Of a DNA stretch of 64,000 bases, positions 22,059 to 31,106 are shown one piece after another (the first letter of the stretch is position 1; every line of letters begins with the position of its first letter). The notes beneath the pieces were generated by a model. It was not told the DNA's origin and did no database searches. It saw nothing but the letters and a program-made list of their open reading frames with translations. Origin of the DNA: Riemerella anatipestifer (lineage in GTDB: Bacteria > Bacteroidota > Bacteroidia > Flavobacteriales > Weeksellaceae). Location of the stretch: assembly GCF_009663465.1 (NCBI RefSeq), contig NZ_QXHU01000001.1:236198-300197 (forward strand), in the 5' to 3' direction. Both the position numbers and the translations under genes were made by a program.

Positions 22059-23027
22059 CTATTCTTCTAATTTGAGTTTTAAAACACTTAAAAGCCTCTT
22101 TTCAAAATCCAGAATAATTTTATCTGCCCAAAACTGAGCGTAAAAATTCATTTTTGAATTAAGTTGATATTCACAATTTAGCACGAGTTTTGTCCTATTT
22201 TCAGAGATAGGCTCTAATCGATATGAAATAGTTTCGAATTTGAACAGCTCCTCATTATTAAGAATATGCTTATCCGTCGGAGTATCTCTTAACCTTGATT
22301 TACTAATATCTATCTCAAACTGTACAAATGTATATTTCTCCTCTTTTTTTATTTCTTCATATAGCTCTAAACCACCTGTAAAATAACCCACTCTATACCT
22401 TTTTACTTTATCATTATTATACACTACAGAACAAATAGGTCTAGGAATACCTATATATTGAAAAATCCCATTTTTATATTCCTCTTCTTTTATTTTTGGA
22501 ACAGCTAGAATATTCTCCCAGACTTTTTTGTAGTTTTTATTGATTATAATATTTTCTTCCACCAAAAACCGTTCTGATTTATTAGGAAAAATATGTTCAA
22601 TGGGACTAGTGATAAACGGAAATATTAGGATAAAATATATTTTTTTATTAGGGTTATAATTATTTATATCTCTAATAAGAAAACCAGCTAAAAGCCCTAC
22701 TATCCCTACAATTACGAAATAAGGAATTCCTAAAATTAAAATACACAAAAGGTCTTCCAAGCCAGTAACAAATGTTACAATAAAAAAAAGAATATGGGTA
22801 AAAAACGGATAAAAAAATAACTTTAGCTTAGACTTATAGATTTCAGTGGAAGAAAAAGTAATAGGAAGTATACTTAATATTATCGGAATTATCACCAAAA
22901 AAGTAACTCCATTAAAATCATATATATCCATATCAATACTTAAGAGCCTAAACATTACTCCATAAAGTACCCCTAAAAATATCCCAAAATATCTTTTTAA
23001 ATATTGTTTTCTTTTATTTTCTACCAT
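22059..23027 (-). CDS. Membrane protein with C-terminal SRPBCC/START-like domain
   Basis: This 322-residue protein has four or five hydrophobic segments in residues 12-160, followed by a soluble region (about 165-322). That region reads like a polyketide-cyclase/START-type fold: an 'I.ii..p...VWe.i..v..i' opening and alternating strands ending in 'RTKLVLNCEYQL' and a long C-terminal amphipathic helix. I do not recognise a named family. It starts 29 bases after the MerR gene on the same strand and may be co-transcribed. Lipid or small-hydrophobe binding would be typical of the fold but is unproven. Confidence 0.6.
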   Translation of the reverse strand: MVENKRKQYLKRYFGIFLGVLYGVMFRLLSIDMDIYDFNGVTFLVIIPIILSILPITFSSTEIYKSKLKLFFYPFFTHILFFIVTFVTGLEDLLCILILGIPYFVIVGIVGLLAGFLIRDINNYNPNKKIYFILIFPFITSPIEHIFPNKSERFLVEENIIINKNYKKVWENILAVPKIKEEEYKNGIFQYIGIPRPICSVVYNNDKVKRYRVGYFTGGLELYEEIKKEEKYTFVQFEIDISKSRLRDTPTDKHILNNEELFKFETISYRLEPISENRTKLVLNCEYQLNSKMNFYAQFWADKIILDFEKRLLSVLKLKLEE

Positions 23028-23056
23028 ACCACACCTATATCGAAAACCAGTCCCAT

Positions 23057-23395
23057 TTACTCCTTATCTACCAAAGCATCTTTAAGTTTGGTAAGTTCTG
23101 ATTTTATGAACTCTAGTCGGTCTATTATTTCTACCGTTTCGCTTACTTTTTCGTTGGTAGCCAACGCCACTCTAGCACCGTCTAAAGTATAGCCTTTTTC
23201 CTTTACTAAGTGATAAATCATCTTTAAGTTATCAATATCTTTTGGCGTGAAATATCGGTTACCTTTTTTATTTTTTTTAGGCTTTATTACAGGAAATTCT
23301 TTTTCCCAATACCTTATGAGTGATGTATTTACATCAAAAGCTTTGGCGACTTCGCCTATGGAATAATATAGTTTTTCTGGAAGATTAAGTTTCAT
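23057..23395 (-). CDS. MerR-family transcriptional regulator
   Basis: A short, 112-residue MerR-type protein. The winged-helix DNA-binding part is clear ('YYSIGEVAKAFDVNTSLIRYWEKEFP' at residues 10-35, then 'GNRYFTPKDIDNLKMI'). A short helical tail (residues 80-112) probably forms the dimer coiled coil. There is no C-terminal effector domain and no cysteine pattern for metal sensing. Its target is unknown. It precedes the membrane-SRPBCC gene. Confidence 0.82.
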   Translation of the reverse strand: MKLNLPEKLYYSIGEVAKAFDVNTSLIRYWEKEFPVIKPKKNKKGNRYFTPKDIDNLKMIYHLVKEKGYTLDGARVALATNEKVSETVEIIDRLEFIKSELTKLKDALVDKE

Positions 23396-23453
23396 ATTTA
23401 TACCAAATTAGAACCACAATTACAATGGGTTAAAGCAAAAATACAAATAATCT

Positions 23454-24431
23454 CTAAACCTTAGTCTGGTTGAACAAAAAATATTTGAATATTAACCACT
23501 TGGACTGATAATATTTGCTAAGTTGATTTTGATCTCTCCTACGCCAAGTTCCGTACGCTTGAGCATAGAAACCAAAATGAGCCCTTACCACTGCCCAAAG
23601 ATGAGGAAAACCGTTTTTAACCCCAAAATAAAGCCCCGCCACACCATCTAAACACAACCGAACGAAAATAATCCACAACAGATAGACAGGTAGATTTTTG
23701 AGCAACATAGAAAGATTATTCCTTATATTAAGATAAGTTTTATAAGGACTTTGTTTATTAAGAGTACCACCTCCCACATGATAAACTCTAGAAAGTCCTG
23801 TATAGTAGATTTTCTTTCCTAAATTCCTCAATCGCCAACAAAGGTCTATCTCTTCTTGATGGGCAAAAAAACGCTCGTCAAAACCACCGATGCTGAAAAA
23901 ATCTTCACTCCTAATAAACAAGCAGCACCCCGAAGCCCAATGTATCTCGTATATATCATCGTATTGCCCTTCATCTTTCTCCAAGGTATCAAAAACCCGA
24001 CCTCTACAGTAAGGATAACCTAGGTTGTCTATCATTCCGCCACCCGCTCCTGCAAATTCAAAATACTTTTCGTTATTAAAATCTAATATTTTAGGCTGTA
24101 TAGCTACGATATTCTCATCTGATTTAAATAGTTCTAAAACAGGCTCTAACCAACCTGAACTTACCTCTACATCAGAATTTAACAAGCAAAAAATATCTGC
24201 CTTTATAGCCTTTAAACCTTCATTATATCCACCTGCAAAGCCGTTATTTTTTAAGTTTTTAACCACTTTAATCTCTGGAAAGTTTTGCTCTAAAAAAACA
24301 ACAGAATCATCTGTGGAAGCATTATCTATTACCCAAATATCTGCTCCTTGGGAATGTTTAATCACATTAGGTAAAAACCTTTTAAGCCAATGCTTTCCGT
24401 TCCAATTAAGTATTACTATTGCTAATTTCAT
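23454..24431 (-). CDS. Glycosyltransferase family 2
   Basis: A 325-residue GT-A glycosyltransferase. The N-terminus 'LAIVILNWNGKHWLKRF' and the early 'VIDNASTDDS' bind the nucleotide. 'LLNSDVEVS' is the DxD-like region, and 'FIRSEDFFSIGGFDERFFAHQEEIDLCWR' is the ED acceptor motif of rhamnosyl-type GT2 enzymes. A longer frame opens at 24464 inside the upstream gene, but the ATG at 24431 gives the family N-terminus. The gene begins seven bases after the LpxL-like gene, so both may act on lipopolysaccharide or another envelope glycan. The sugar and acceptor are unknown. Confidence 0.85.
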   Translation of the reverse strand: MKLAIVILNWNGKHWLKRFLPNVIKHSQGADIWVIDNASTDDSVVFLEQNFPEIKVVKNLKNNGFAGGYNEGLKAIKADIFCLLNSDVEVSSGWLEPVLELFKSDENIVAIQPKILDFNNEKYFEFAGAGGGMIDNLGYPYCRGRVFDTLEKDEGQYDDIYEIHWASGCCLFIRSEDFFSIGGFDERFFAHQEEIDLCWRLRNLGKKIYYTGLSRVYHVGGGTLNKQSPYKTYLNIRNNLSMLLKNLPVYLLWIIFVRLCLDGVAGLYFGVKNGFPHLWAVVRAHFGFYAQAYGTWRRRDQNQLSKYYQSKWLIFKYFLFNQTKV

Positions 24432-24438
24432 AACTTTA

Positions 24439-25320
24439 TTATTTGGCAAAAGTTTTAATGGCATCTTGATACTTCCATCGCCTATGACTCCAAAGCCAAT
24501 TATCTGGTCGTTTTTTAATAGTGGTTTCTAGCATTTTATGAAATTTATTAACCACTTCGTACGGCTGAAATCGTTCTCCATCGGGGTAAATTCTGTAATA
24601 ATTAACTTGATAAAACCCTCGTTTAACCTTTTTCATTTCACAATAAATAAAGATTAAATCCATTTTGGTAGAAAGTTTATCGTACCCTATAAAAGCAGGG
24701 GTTTTTTGATTTAAAAATTCCAAACCATAATCTACATCTAACACATAGGGCGACTGGTCTGCTACAAACATATACACCGAATTACCATCGTTAGGCCGCT
24801 TCAATATATGCCTCACTACTTGCTTAGCTTCTAGTGCTGTATTACCAAAACGCCCTCTAATGAGTTTAATCTTCTCTTCCCAAAAAGTATTTTGCATTTT
24901 TCTATATACAGGAAAACAGTATTTTTGTGGAACTACTTCGGCAAGAGCATTAAACCATTCCCAATTAAAAATGTGTCCAGAAAGCATTATAATATTTTTC
25001 TGTTCTTCTAACGCCTCTGAAAACAAATGTTGATTGATATGCTGAACCCTTACCCTTAACTCATCATTAGATACAGTAAAGGTTTTTAATGTTTCTACAA
25101 TATAGTCTGCAAAGTTTTGGTAAAATTTTTTACAAATTGTATTGATTTCCGTTTCGGACTTCTCAGGAAAAGATTTTCTTAAATTCTCCAAGACCACTTT
25201 TTTTCGGTAGCTTAATATATAATAGCTTAATACAAAAATAAAATCAGAGAAAATATAAAGCACCCTTAAAGGCAGTTTAGAGATGATATAAACGGTTCTA
25301 AAAAGGATATTATTTAGCAT
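24439..25320 (-). CDS. Lysophospholipid/lipid A acyltransferase (LpxL/HtrB family)
   Basis: A 293-residue inner-membrane acyltransferase with the HtrB/LpxL-type catalytic motif H116-x4-E121 ('SGHIFNWEW') and the later 'VADQSP' block. A hydrophobic N-terminal helix (about residues 18-37) anchors it. Family members add secondary fatty acids to lipid A. In Bacteroidetes this class also includes ornithine-lipid and other acyltransferases, so the acceptor is only inferred. A TAAATTTG box precedes it. It is immediately followed by the GT2 gene. Confidence 0.85.
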   Translation of the reverse strand: MLNNILFRTVYIISKLPLRVLYIFSDFIFVLSYYILSYRKKVVLENLRKSFPEKSETEINTICKKFYQNFADYIVETLKTFTVSNDELRVRVQHINQHLFSEALEEQKNIIMLSGHIFNWEWFNALAEVVPQKYCFPVYRKMQNTFWEEKIKLIRGRFGNTALEAKQVVRHILKRPNDGNSVYMFVADQSPYVLDVDYGLEFLNQKTPAFIGYDKLSTKMDLIFIYCEMKKVKRGFYQVNYYRIYPDGERFQPYEVVNKFHKMLETTIKKRPDNWLWSHRRWKYQDAIKTFAK

Positions 25321-25418
25321 TGACTTTTCTTAACGACTGCAAATTTACAAATTACAAAACAGATGAGATGTCAGAATTATTCTTTATTTTTGGGATTTAA
25401 AATTAAAATCAAAAAATT

Positions 25419-25970
25419 ATGAAATACCGTTATTTAACTATAGGATTGATGAGTGCCACACTCGCTATTTCATCTTGTAACAAAAATGCAGAGAACTCAA
25501 CTAGCAATACCAATGATAGTACAGAAATTAAACAAAAACTAGCCGAGCGAGAAAAGGAAAAGCTGGAAAAACCCTACCACCCAGAAGATAACGCTGAGGA
25601 GAAGATTGCAGCCTTAATTTCCCAAGCTCAAAAAGAGAATAAAAATATTATTCTGCAAGCAGGTGGTAACTGGTGCATTTGGTGTCTTAGATTTAATGAT
25701 TACATCAACAAAACGCCTGAAATAAAGGAAATTATAGACCAAAACTACCTCTACTATCATTTGAATTATTCAAAAGAAAACGAGAACAAAGCTCTATTTG
25801 AAAAATATGGCAATCCTGGTGAGAAATATGGTTATCCTGTATTTATTGTTTTAGACCAAACAGGCAAGGTAATCCATATACAAGACAGTGCCGTATTAGA
25901 AGAAAACAAAGGCTACAGCCTAAATAAAGTGAAGGCATTCTTCAACGAGTGGAAGCCTAAAAACCTCTAA
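25419..25970 (+). CDS. Thioredoxin-fold lipoprotein
   Basis: A 183-residue lipoprotein. The signal peptide ends in a lipobox 'LAISSC' with Cys20 as the lipidation site. A low-complexity Asn/Glu/Lys linker follows, then a thioredoxin domain with a C86-I-W-C89 active site ('GGNWCIWC'). Such proteins reduce or exchange disulphides in the periplasm, with membrane anchoring. The cis-proline region is recognisable as 'YGYPVFIVLD'. It stands alone between two oppositely oriented genes and is followed by a shared terminator. Confidence 0.85.
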   Translation: MKYRYLTIGLMSATLAISSCNKNAENSTSNTNDSTEIKQKLAEREKEKLEKPYHPEDNAEEKIAALISQAQKENKNIILQAGGNWCIWCLRFNDYINKTPEIKEIIDQNYLYYHLNYSKENENKALFEKYGNPGEKYGYPVFIVLDQTGKVIHIQDSAVLEENKGYSLNKVKAFFNEWKPKNL

Positions 25971-25975
25971 AAACA

Positions 25976-26010
25976 AACTGAGGTTATCTTTTTTAGGGAT
26001 AACCTCAATT
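25976..26010. terminator. Bidirectional terminator
   Basis: TGAGGTTATC pairs with GATAACCTCA between the convergent thioredoxin and ArsC-like genes, with a T run inside and outside the loop. Confidence 0.75.
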
Positions 26011-26012
26011 AT

Positions 26013-26360
26013 TTATTTTTTCAAAAAATCAGTGATGAGTTCTGTTGGTCTGCCTATAATGGCTTTTTTATCCTTAACCACTATTGGTCGTTCTATCAGA
26101 CGAGGATTATTCAGCATTATTTCTAAGTATTCTTCCTCTGTATAGCTTTTATCTCCATAATTTTCTTTAAAGAATGTGTCTTTCTTTCGGATAAGTTCAG
26201 ACGGCTTCATTTCTAAAAATGAAAGTATTTCCTCTAAATGTTCTTTAGTTAAAGAATCTTTAAGGAGGTCAAATATTTTTACATTCTCATTAGTGGAGTT
26301 TAGCAGTTCCAATGCTCCTCTCGACTTAGAACATCTGTTATTATGGTACAGTTTTATCAT
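26013..26360 (-). CDS. ArsC-family (glutaredoxin-type) reductase-like protein
   Basis: A 115-residue protein of the Spx/ArsC family. It has the catalytic Cys10 in 'HNNRCSKSR' and arginines in 'NPRLIERPIV' and 'IGRPTELI', matching the arsenate-binding set of the glutaredoxin-dependent arsenate reductase. It is not in an ars cluster; the arsR operon is 32 kb away. It may therefore be one of the many widespread ArsC-like proteins with a different role. The activity call is by motif only. Confidence 0.72.
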   Translation of the reverse strand: MIKLYHNNRCSKSRGALELLNSTNENVKIFDLLKDSLTKEHLEEILSFLEMKPSELIRKKDTFFKENYGDKSYTEEEYLEIMLNNPRLIERPIVVKDKKAIIGRPTELITDFLKK

Positions 26361-26446
26361 AGATTTTTAATTTAAAAGTTAGCATTTTTTAGGTTAAAAT
26401 ATTTAATTATAAGTATTAATAAATGATGATGATAAATCAAAGCTAA

Positions 26447-26482
26447 AAAAAATCGCCTCAAATTTCATTCAAGGCGAAGTTT
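26447..26482 (-). terminator. Rho-independent terminator after gcvT
   Basis: Read on the reverse strand, TCGCCTTGAA pairs with TTGAGGCGA (one base bulged) and is followed by a run of eight T. Confidence 0.82.
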
Positions 26483-26501
26483 TATTTAGGGTAAATACTA
26501 A

Positions 26502-27581
26502 TTAAACAAAAGGTATTTTAACCACTTTTGCAGGTACATTTTTATTTCTAATCTGAATAAAAATCTCACTATTTAATTTAAAATGAGGCTGGTCAACATA
26601 AGCCAATCCTAAACCGATTTTTTTCATAGGACTCATTGTTCCCGATGTTACTTTACCAATTATATTCCCTTCTGAATCTACAACAGGATAGTCGTGTCTT
26701 GGAATGGCTTTCTCTTGCATCTCAAAACCTACTAATTTTCTCGTAACCCCTTGTTCTTTTTGTTGAGCAAGAAAATTTCTATCTACAAACTCCGTGTCCA
26801 GCTTAGTAATCCAACCTAGTCCTGCTTCTAACGGAGAAGTAGTATCATCTATATCGTTTCCATATAGACAGAATCCTTTTTCTAAACGAAGGGTATCTCT
26901 AGCCGCCAACCCACAAGGAATAAGTCCAAACTCTTCTCCTGCCTTAGTCAGAGCGTCCCAAATTTGCTCAGCGTACTCATTTTTGAAATAAATTTCAAAG
27001 CCACCACTTCCGGTATAGCCTGTATTAGAAATAATAACATCAGCCACACCATCTACACTTCCTACGGTAAAATGATAGTAAGGAATATCCGCAAGTTGAG
27101 TATTTGTTAGTTTCTGTAAAGTATCTAATGCTTTAGGACCTTGTATTGCAATAAGAGAAATTTCATCTGAAGCATTAGTCATTTTAGCTCCAAATTTCTC
27201 GTTGTACTTAGAGATATGTTGCCAATCTTTATCTATGTTAGACGCATTTACTACTACAAAATACTTTTGGTTTTCCATTTTGTAAACAATTAAGTCGTCT
27301 ACAATTCCACCTTTTCCGTTAGGAAGACAAGAGTATTGTGCCTTGCCATTCTCTAAAGCCTCTACATTATTAGAGGTAACATATTGTAGAAGTTCTTTAG
27401 CACCAGCACCTTCTATGAAGAATTGCCCCATATGAGAAACATCAAAAATTCCTACTTTTTCTCTTACGGCAAAGTGTTCTTCTGTTACTCCAGAATATTG
27501 TACAGGCATTTCAAACCCAGCGAAAGGAACCATTTTTGCTCCTAGCGAAACATGTTTGTTAAATAAAGCAGTTTTGTTCAT
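26502..27581 (-). CDS. gcvT: Aminomethyltransferase (glycine cleavage system T protein)
   Basis: A 359-residue T protein that transfers the aminomethyl carbon of glycine to tetrahydrofolate. The N-terminus ('[24 protein letters not shown]'), the catalytic-aspartate region '[10 protein letters not shown]', the substrate-binding '[14 protein letters not shown]' and the C-terminal barrel with '[10 protein letters not shown]' are all present. Length fits the family. The other glycine cleavage genes are not in the window. The nearest TATCTTTG-type box upstream is about 330 bases away, implying a long leader. Confidence 0.95.
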   Translation of the reverse strand: MNKTALFNKHVSLGAKMVPFAGFEMPVQYSGVTEEHFAVREKVGIFDVSHMGQFFIEGAGAKELLQYVTSNNVEALENGKAQYSCLPNGKGGIVDDLIVYKMENQKYFVVVNASNIDKDWQHISKYNEKFGAKMTNASDEISLIAIQGPKALDTLQKLTNTQLADIPYYHFTVGSVDGVADVIISNTGYTGSGGFEIYFKNEYAEQIWDALTKAGEEFGLIPCGLAARDTLRLEKGFCLYGNDIDDTTSPLEAGLGWITKLDTEFVDRNFLAQQKEQGVTRKLVGFEMQEKAIPRHDYPVVDSEGNIIGKVTSGTMSPMKKIGLGLAYVDQPHFKLNSEIFIQIRNKNVPAKVVKIPFV

Positions 27582-28169
27582 TATTACTTTTATTATTTAT
27601 TTTTTAGTGCATTTGTCTTTATTGTTAATAGTATTCTATGGAAGAGATAAACTAATTAAAATATTATTAGTTTATACATCAGACAGAAACATAAAAATCT
27701 TTCCTCTCCAAACTAAGTTTCTGACTTATAGCAAAGTCCATATTATAAACTCCATCTTCATTACTTTTCATTTTATTTATATAATTTAGATTCAATCCTG
27801 TTAAGCGTATAAGTCACTTCCATTTTAGTTCTTTCGTAACAATTACCTAAACTTTTTAAAGTAAACAAAAATTTAGACCCCTGTGACACGGAATACAAAC
27901 TACATCACAAAGATACAATAAAAAAAAGAAATTCCACATTTTTATACCTATAAAAGAGGCTTTAAATTGAAAATGTACTATTTTTATAGAGATTTAAAAG
28001 AAAAAGGAAATGTTACTCTGAATCAAAAACGATGTTGGAAAATTCTTTAAAATTGCTAAATAATGAATTGAATGTAATAATTTAACAATGCCAAATATTT
28101 TATTTAGAAACCATTTTTCAATTCCATAATTTTATTTAATTTGGTGGTATCTAACTAAAAGTAAATGCT
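27582..28169. other. Long gap: probable gcvT leader plus AT-rich spacer
   Basis: A -7 box (TATCTTTG on the reverse strand, 27908-27915) would start a gcvT transcript near 27901 with about 320 bases of leader. In that leader are two back-to-back tiny reverse-strand frames, 27773-27823 (16 residues) and 27679-27771 (30 residues). The second ('[21 protein letters not shown]') faintly recalls a beta-barrel strand. I found no glycine-riboswitch signature. From 27920 to 28169 there is only AT-rich sequence. Confidence 0.4.
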
Positions 28170-29507
28170 ATGAAAAAGCCATTCTCTAAACTGGAGTTCA
28201 GTATGATAAAAAAGCAAGTGCTAGGGTGGTCGGTTATAGCGGTGTTGCTTTTGGGAATTCAGATATTTTTTTACTTTTATAAAAAACAAAAAGAAGAGCA
28301 GCCATTACCTGAGCTAACTTTTACCACCTCGGTAGAACACCAAAATAGAGAAGAATTAAATCTTACCCCATTTAATCCTAACGAGCTAAGTTTGCAAGAT
28401 TGGCAAAATTTAGGGTTTTCTGAACGACAATCCGAAACAATACTAAAGTATAAAGATTTGTTGGGAGGCTCTTTTTCGTCTAAAGAAGAATTGTCTAAAT
28501 GCTATGTAATCTCGGCAGAAAAATTTAGCGAATTGTCAGAATTTATAATGCTTCCTGATAAAGTGGCTAAGTCTTATGATAGTTCATCTCGTCAATCGTT
28601 TTATAAGTCTAAAATTACGGTAAATAAGCCTTTTAATCCAGACTTATACTCCGTTTCGGATTGGGTGAAGCTCGGCTTTTCAGAAAAGCAGGCTCAATCT
28701 TTTATCAAATATAAAAATTATTTGGGCGGAAGTTTCATCAGTAAAGAAAAATTGAGGGAGTGCTATACCTTAAGTCCTGAAAATTATGCTATTATAGCAC
28801 CGTATGTTCTCCTTCCAAATAAAGTAAACTCTAATACAATCAATGAGATTAGAGAAAAGAAAGAAAGTGTTGTATATCAACCTTTTGACCCTAATGACTT
28901 GGATTTAGAAGGTTGGCAAAAATTAGGTTTCTCGGAGAAACAAGCCGCTGTTATTGTAAACTATAAGCAAAAGATACTCAAAGGGAAATTTAAAACAGCA
29001 GACGATGTTAAGAAATGTTTTGTGATTTCTGATGAGAAATTCCAAGCATTAAACCCTTATATTAGAATTAAAAATGAGGAACCTTCGGTAGTAGAAACTA
29101 TAAAACCTCAGATAAAGACTAATTTTGCTTCGGTAGACCTTAATGAGATTTCTTATGAGCAGTTAGTGGAATTTGGTTTTACACCTAAGGCAGCTAAAAG
29201 TTATATTTCGTTTAGAGGGCTACTCGGTGGGTTTGCTAACAAAAAACAAATTCTAGAAGCCTACTATATAGACCCTGATTTAACTCAAAAGTTGATAGAA
29301 ACGGCATATTTAGATGCTTCTAAAGTAAAGAAATATAGTTTATCTAACGCTCCCGAAGAGTGGCTTAAGAAACATCCTTATTTTAAATATCACGCAGATA
29401 AAATTATTTTTTACAGACTTACCACACCCAATGATAAAAAAATCATAAAATTTATCAAACCTAAACCAGAGTATTTAGAAAAAATGATTTGGTATATGGA
29501 GGAATAA
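28170..29507 (+). CDS. Membrane-anchored protein with four helix-hairpin-helix repeats
   Basis: A 445-residue protein with a short basic N-terminus, one membrane helix (about residues 17-36), and then four tandem repeats of roughly 60-90 residues. Each repeat contains 'D/NPN-x4-L-x2-W-x2-LGFS-x2-Q' followed by 'I..YK..LGG.F....L..CY.IS'. These are ComEA/GspK-like helix-hairpin-helix (HhH) units, which bind DNA or mediate protein contacts. The C-terminal 60 residues lack the repeat. It is probably anchored in the inner membrane with the repeats outside. DNA binding in the periplasm is possible but unproven. It heads a rightward gene run. Confidence 0.78.
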   Translation: MKKPFSKLEFSMIKKQVLGWSVIAVLLLGIQIFFYFYKKQKEEQPLPELTFTTSVEHQNREELNLTPFNPNELSLQDWQNLGFSERQSETILKYKDLLGGSFSSKEELSKCYVISAEKFSELSEFIMLPDKVAKSYDSSSRQSFYKSKITVNKPFNPDLYSVSDWVKLGFSEKQAQSFIKYKNYLGGSFISKEKLRECYTLSPENYAIIAPYVLLPNKVNSNTINEIREKKESVVYQPFDPNDLDLEGWQKLGFSEKQAAVIVNYKQKILKGKFKTADDVKKCFVISDEKFQALNPYIRIKNEEPSVVETIKPQIKTNFASVDLNEISYEQLVEFGFTPKAAKSYISFRGLLGGFANKKQILEAYYIDPDLTQKLIETAYLDASKVKKYSLSNAPEEWLKKHPYFKYHADKIIFYRLTTPNDKKIIKFIKPKPEYLEKMIWYMEE

Positions 29508-29565
29508 AGGCTTTAATTGTTTTTTTTGATAAAAATTTGTACTTTTACCCTCATTATTTTACCTA

Positions 29566-30051
29566 ATGAAAATGGAAAAATCACTTCATATTTCATTTGA
29601 AGTCTTTGAAAGTATAGAGTCTTTAAATGATACAGAAAAAAAACTATACGAAGCAGCTAAGGCAGTTAGAGAAAAGGCTTATGCTCCTTATTCTAATTTT
29701 TTAGTGGGCTGTGCTATCCTTTTAGAAAATGGGGAAATTGTAACGGGAAGTAACCAAGAAAATGCGGCTTATCCATCAGGATTGTGTGCGGAGCGAACCA
29801 CTATCTATTGGGCATCGGCTAATTATCCTAGTATTAAAATGAAGAAGCTCTTCGTAATAGGAGCACCTAAAGATAGTTTTTCATCGGTAGCAATTCCTCC
29901 GTGTGGGGCTTGCAGACAGAGTATTTTAGAGTATGAGGCTCTCCAAGAAGAACCGATAGAAATTTATTTTGCTTCTGTTTCTGGCGAAATTTATAAAACA
30001 AAGTGTATAAGAGACTTATTGCCGTTTTCTTTTGATAAATCATTTTTATAG
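29566..30051 (+). CDS. cdd: Cytidine deaminase
   Basis: A 161-residue zinc enzyme that deaminates cytidine and deoxycytidine in pyrimidine salvage. The zinc motif is complete: C74-A-E76 ('GLCAERT') and P-C113-G-A-C116-R. Substrate residues 'PYSNFLVGCA' and 'NQENAAYPSG' are present. Its length fits a homotetrameric type with a slightly long N-terminus. An alternative start two codons later (MEKSL) is possible. It is 58 bases after the HhH gene and 36 bases before the next gene. Confidence 0.92.
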   Translation: MKMEKSLHISFEVFESIESLNDTEKKLYEAAKAVREKAYAPYSNFLVGCAILLENGEIVTGSNQENAAYPSGLCAERTTIYWASANYPSIKMKKLFVIGAPKDSFSSVAIPPCGACRQSILEYEALQEEPIEIYFASVSGEIYKTKCIRDLLPFSFDKSFL

Positions 30052-30087
30052 TCAAAAGGAAATAATAGAATTATAAGATAATTAAAT

Positions 30088-30558
30088 ATGGAAAAAATAG
30101 ATAGTCTTAATCAAGTAGCAGAATTTCATAGAACTTTTAATGCTCCTATATTAGACCAACCTCAAATTCCGTCTAAGGAAAGGTGTGAGTTAAGAGTGAG
30201 CCTTTTACAGGAAGAATTAAATGAACTAAAACAAGCGATAGAAGACCAAAATATAGTAGAAATAGCAGATGCCTTATGCGATTTGCAGTATGTGTTGAGT
30301 GGAGCTGTATTAGAGTTTGGGTTAGGCGAAAAATTTGTGGAATTATTTAACGAAGTGCAAAGGTCTAATATGTCTAAAGCTTGTGAAAACGAACAACAAG
30401 CCGAGGAAACTGTAATTTTCTATAAGGAAACAAAAGGAGAAGAGGCTTATTATGAAAAGTCGGGAGGAAAATACAACGTACACAGAGTTTCTGATGATAA
30501 AGTACTGAAAAATAAATATTATTCTCCAGCAGATTTAAAATCAATAATAGAAAAATAA
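30088..30558 (+). CDS. MazG-like nucleoside triphosphate pyrophosphohydrolase
   Basis: A 156-residue all-alpha NTP-pyrophosphohydrolase. The metal-binding EExxE and later ExxD signature is visible as 'LLQEELNELKQAIED', with 'EIADALCDLQYVLSG' about 20 residues on. The C-terminal part ('SKACENEQQAEETVIFYKE...YNVHRVSDDKVLK') matches the family that resembles phage-type dNTP pyrophosphatases. It would hydrolyse non-canonical or excess NTPs. Its place next to cdd is consistent with nucleotide-pool care. The specific substrate is not known. Confidence 0.78.
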   Translation: MEKIDSLNQVAEFHRTFNAPILDQPQIPSKERCELRVSLLQEELNELKQAIEDQNIVEIADALCDLQYVLSGAVLEFGLGEKFVELFNEVQRSNMSKACENEQQAEETVIFYKETKGEEAYYEKSGGKYNVHRVSDDKVLKNKYYSPADLKSIIEK

Positions 30559-30569
30559 AAAATAATATC

Positions 30570-31100
30570 ATGATAAAAAAAATTGCTCTAAGTACCGTAT
30601 TGTTATTGGGGATAGCTTCTTGTGGAGTGGTTGAGAAAACAGTTGTTAATCGTCAAGTAGACTCTGAACAGTATGGAAAAGTCTTATTAGGGAAGCAGAC
30701 ATTGAGCCAGTTTCAACAGGAGCCGTTTAAAACTTGGTATGATGAGGAATATGCAAACTACGAAACAGATAAAAATACTATAGCACTACTTAAAAAAAGC
30801 AAAGAACTTAATAAATACGGTCTTACCGTTTTTGTGGGCACTTGGTGTGGGGATAGCCATAGAGAGTTCCCTAGGCTAATTAAAATATTAAAAGAGGTAG
30901 ATTATCCGTTGTCTAAAATGAAAATAATAGCTCTTTCTAGACGTATGGAATCACCAGAAAGCGAAGAATTAACCTATCATGTAAAGAAAGTACCAACTAT
31001 TGTTGTAGAACGCTATGGGAGAGAGGTTGGGCGTATTGTAGAAACACCATCTACAGGCTTTTTGGAACAAGATTTGTATAATTTGGTAAAGAAAAAATAG
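30570..31100 (+). CDS. Thioredoxin-fold lipoprotein with a single active-site cysteine
   Basis: A 176-residue lipoprotein with lipobox Cys18 ('GIASC'). The thioredoxin-like domain (about residues 65-176) has 'FVGTWCGDSHREFP': the first active-site Cys93 is present, but the resolving cysteine is missing (CxxxxH). 'HVKKVPTIVV' holds the cis-proline. Such a site cannot run a classical dithiol cycle, so it may act in a monothiol or non-redox role. It begins 11 bases after the previous gene and ends six bases before the next, so it is firmly in the run. Confidence 0.78.
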   Translation: MIKKIALSTVLLLGIASCGVVEKTVVNRQVDSEQYGKVLLGKQTLSQFQQEPFKTWYDEEYANYETDKNTIALLKKSKELNKYGLTVFVGTWCGDSHREFPRLIKILKEVDYPLSKMKIIALSRRMESPESEELTYHVKKVPTIVVERYGREVGRIVETPSTGFLEQDLYNLVKKK

Positions 31101-31106
31101 CCTAAA

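Noticed and set aside
26013..26360. Membership of the ArsC-like gene in an arsenic operon
   Set aside because: It stands alone between a thioredoxin lipoprotein and gcvT, with no arsR-type palindrome nearby, so arsenic function is not asserted from context.
27556..27789. 77-residue plus-strand hydrophobic frame
   Set aside because: It begins inside gcvT on the opposite strand, has biased AT-driven composition and no plausible start context.
27582..28000. Glycine riboswitch ahead of gcvT
   Set aside because: No conserved glycine-aptamer core could be found on the reverse strand; only AT-rich sequence and two tiny frames.
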